This document shows, piece after piece, positions 62,519 to 64,000 of a stretch of 64,000 nt of DNA. Numbering within the stretch: the first letter of the stretch is position 1; each line of letters opens with the position of its first letter. The notes beneath the pieces were generated by a model. That model had not been told where the DNA came from, searched no databases, and worked only from the letters and a program-made list of their open reading frames with translations. A program made the translations under genes and the position numbers. Source of the DNA: Lethocerus indicus (lineage: Eukaryota; Arthropoda; Insecta; Hemiptera; Belostomatidae); assembly GCA_019843655.1 (NCBI GenBank), contig JACDQD010000011.1:5374604-5438603 (forward strand), in the 5' to 3' direction.

Positions 62519-64000
62519 GTGAGTGAATATTTATTTTTTAAACGTACAAGTATATATTCTTTTGTCTTATTTCCTTGTTCATATTAGCATTGTGGAGAAA
62601 TTTCCTATCAGGGACTACCTGGCGGGAGTGAATACCACTAAAACCGTCAGTGGTAAAAAAATACCATTAATTATCGAGTTATTTATGGGAGGAACCATTT
62701 AAGAGTCAGACATAGATAACAATAACCCTGCTTATTAATATAATTTCATTAATTATTTATCAAGAAGCGATGTGCTTAATTTTGTTAATTAAACCTTTCA
62801 ACTACCCCCTAACACGGCCCTTTAGGAGCCTGTCCCAATCAGAGCTTGTTTGGATCAATTTTATGTTACCCATGCAATAAAAACATTGTGTATCAAATTA
62901 GGAAGACGAATTCGTAGAGGATGAAAGCCCCTGCATTTAACCTGAGTTTACTTTTTGATATTTTTGTTGTTCTTTTTCGCTTTCAGCGACCGAATCTTGG
63001 GTACAGAGAGATTAAGTGAAGGCGACCTCGTATGAATTCTGAATTGGATTTTCGGGTCTGGGCAAAGGATTCGGGGACTTCCCGGAATCCCAACCGCCCA
63101 ATAAACTCGTCTCCATTTCGCCGTTTGTTTTCCGTAACCGGTTGTAGGAGCGACAAGAATCCTTCAATATTCCCAGTCTCAAAGACGAAATTAGGGTAGT
63201 ATTTCCCTGGTTGATGGAACAATCAACAATTTAAAGTTAACAAACAAATTAAACGAGTTAAAAATAACATTTTTAAAAATTTATTATACTCAAATGCTTA
63301 ATAATACATCTTATAATACTAAATCGGTGTACAGACTAACAGTTCTATTTCAAATACATAAGGAATTGATCAAATACGCATTCAGGCCGTTATGGGTATA
63401 AATTACACAACCTCTTTGATTATCGTCCTATATAAGATAGTAAAATTTAAAACAAAAATTGTTGGGCTCTTTGAAAGGTTTATAACATTGTGAACAATTA
63501 CACTGGTAAGTGGAAATAATACTTTGACGCTTCAAAACGTCGAGTGAAAATTCTTAATTATCTCAATATTCCCATTGATACATTCCAGTGCTGAAAACAT
63601 AATCTAAACAATTTATTAGGATGAATAATTCAATCTGAATTTTAATTTAAAATGAGCTTTGAAATAGGAAAGGGGGATGCGAAAATCTGCTGAATAATTC
63701 CGTTCTATTGAGTTTGAGCGCTTATAAATCCTCTTATTAATATAGTTCCAAAATTAGATATTGTTACGCAGGATTGTTAAAAAGAATTACATCATCATTT
63801 TCTAATGCTGACTATATTATTGGACTTATTCTTACTTATTTAATATTGGGGGCTTTTCGCATTTAAGACTACACTGTAAATAAATCGGATCATTGAATAC
63901 AAAAATTTTACGCCTCAAGTAATCTCAGTTGAAACCGTCTAGCCTCATATTTATAGGGATAGTTCAGACCATATAATATTGGGGCCGAGGGGGGTGAATA
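62519..64000 (+). other. Lkr: Start of next Lkr intron, to window edge
   Basis: A GTGAGT donor opens this stretch. I looked for a continuation encoding ICL2 and TM4 of the kinin receptor and found none before the window ends. The sequence is AT-rich and non-coding. A 79-codon minus-strand ORF at 62983-63222 has no recognisable content. Confidence 0.75.

Noticed and set aside
1..64000. CRISPR array, bacterial operon, phage or plasmid features
   Set aside because: No regular spaced repeats, Shine-Dalgarno-led gene runs or compact coding; the window is intron-bearing eukaryotic DNA.

Overview
The window looks like nuclear DNA of an insect. It is AT-rich, its genes are split by GT-AG introns, it carries many short decayed transposon pieces, and its only recognisable gene is an arthropod-type neuropeptide receptor. 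No bacterial, viral or organellar organisation is visible. The species cannot be fixed from the sequence; an intron of about 17 kb suggests a moderately large genome.

The one gene I can name is the leucokinin (kinin) receptor, Lkr, a class A GPCR on the + strand. Three consecutive coding exons are visible: 44991-45084 (N-terminus), 45223-45422 (TM1, ICL1, TM2) and 62370-62518 (ECL1, TM3, DRH motif). They join in frame into the first 147 residues plus two bases of the next codon. The coding exon at 44991 is preceded by a splice acceptor at 44982-44983, so an untranslated first exon lies further upstream. The last visible exon ends in a donor at 62519, so TM4-TM7 lie beyond the right edge.

Layout: 1-44983 has no recognised gene. 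It is upstream intergenic DNA and/or the Lkr 5' UTR intron, with one orphan exon-like ORF (11089-11253), a decayed tRNA-like sequence (5921-5989), several hairpins, simple repeats and transposon relics. 44984-45422 is the 5' coding part of Lkr with a 138 bp intron. 45423-62369 is a single 16.9 kb intron holding a SINE-like insertion, a possible alternative first exon (54814-54888) and mostly featureless sequence. 62519-64000 is the start of the next intron.

The repeats fall into two recognisable groups. One is a short SINE-like family (about 150 bp, core with GGTCTAGCAAAAGACC) with copies near 19.1, 28.3, 32.6, 39.6, 44.2 and 50.1 kb; two copies have candidate target-site duplications. The other is two frameshifted 3' reverse-transcriptase fragments of a Jockey-like non-LTR retrotransposon at 30.4-30.6 and 44.7-44.9 kb. 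I found no convincing new multi-gene system. The points most worth checking are the tandem acceptor at exon 3, the possible internal promoter/exon in the giant intron, the SINE-like family with its inverted copy, and two miRNA-sized or structured hairpins.
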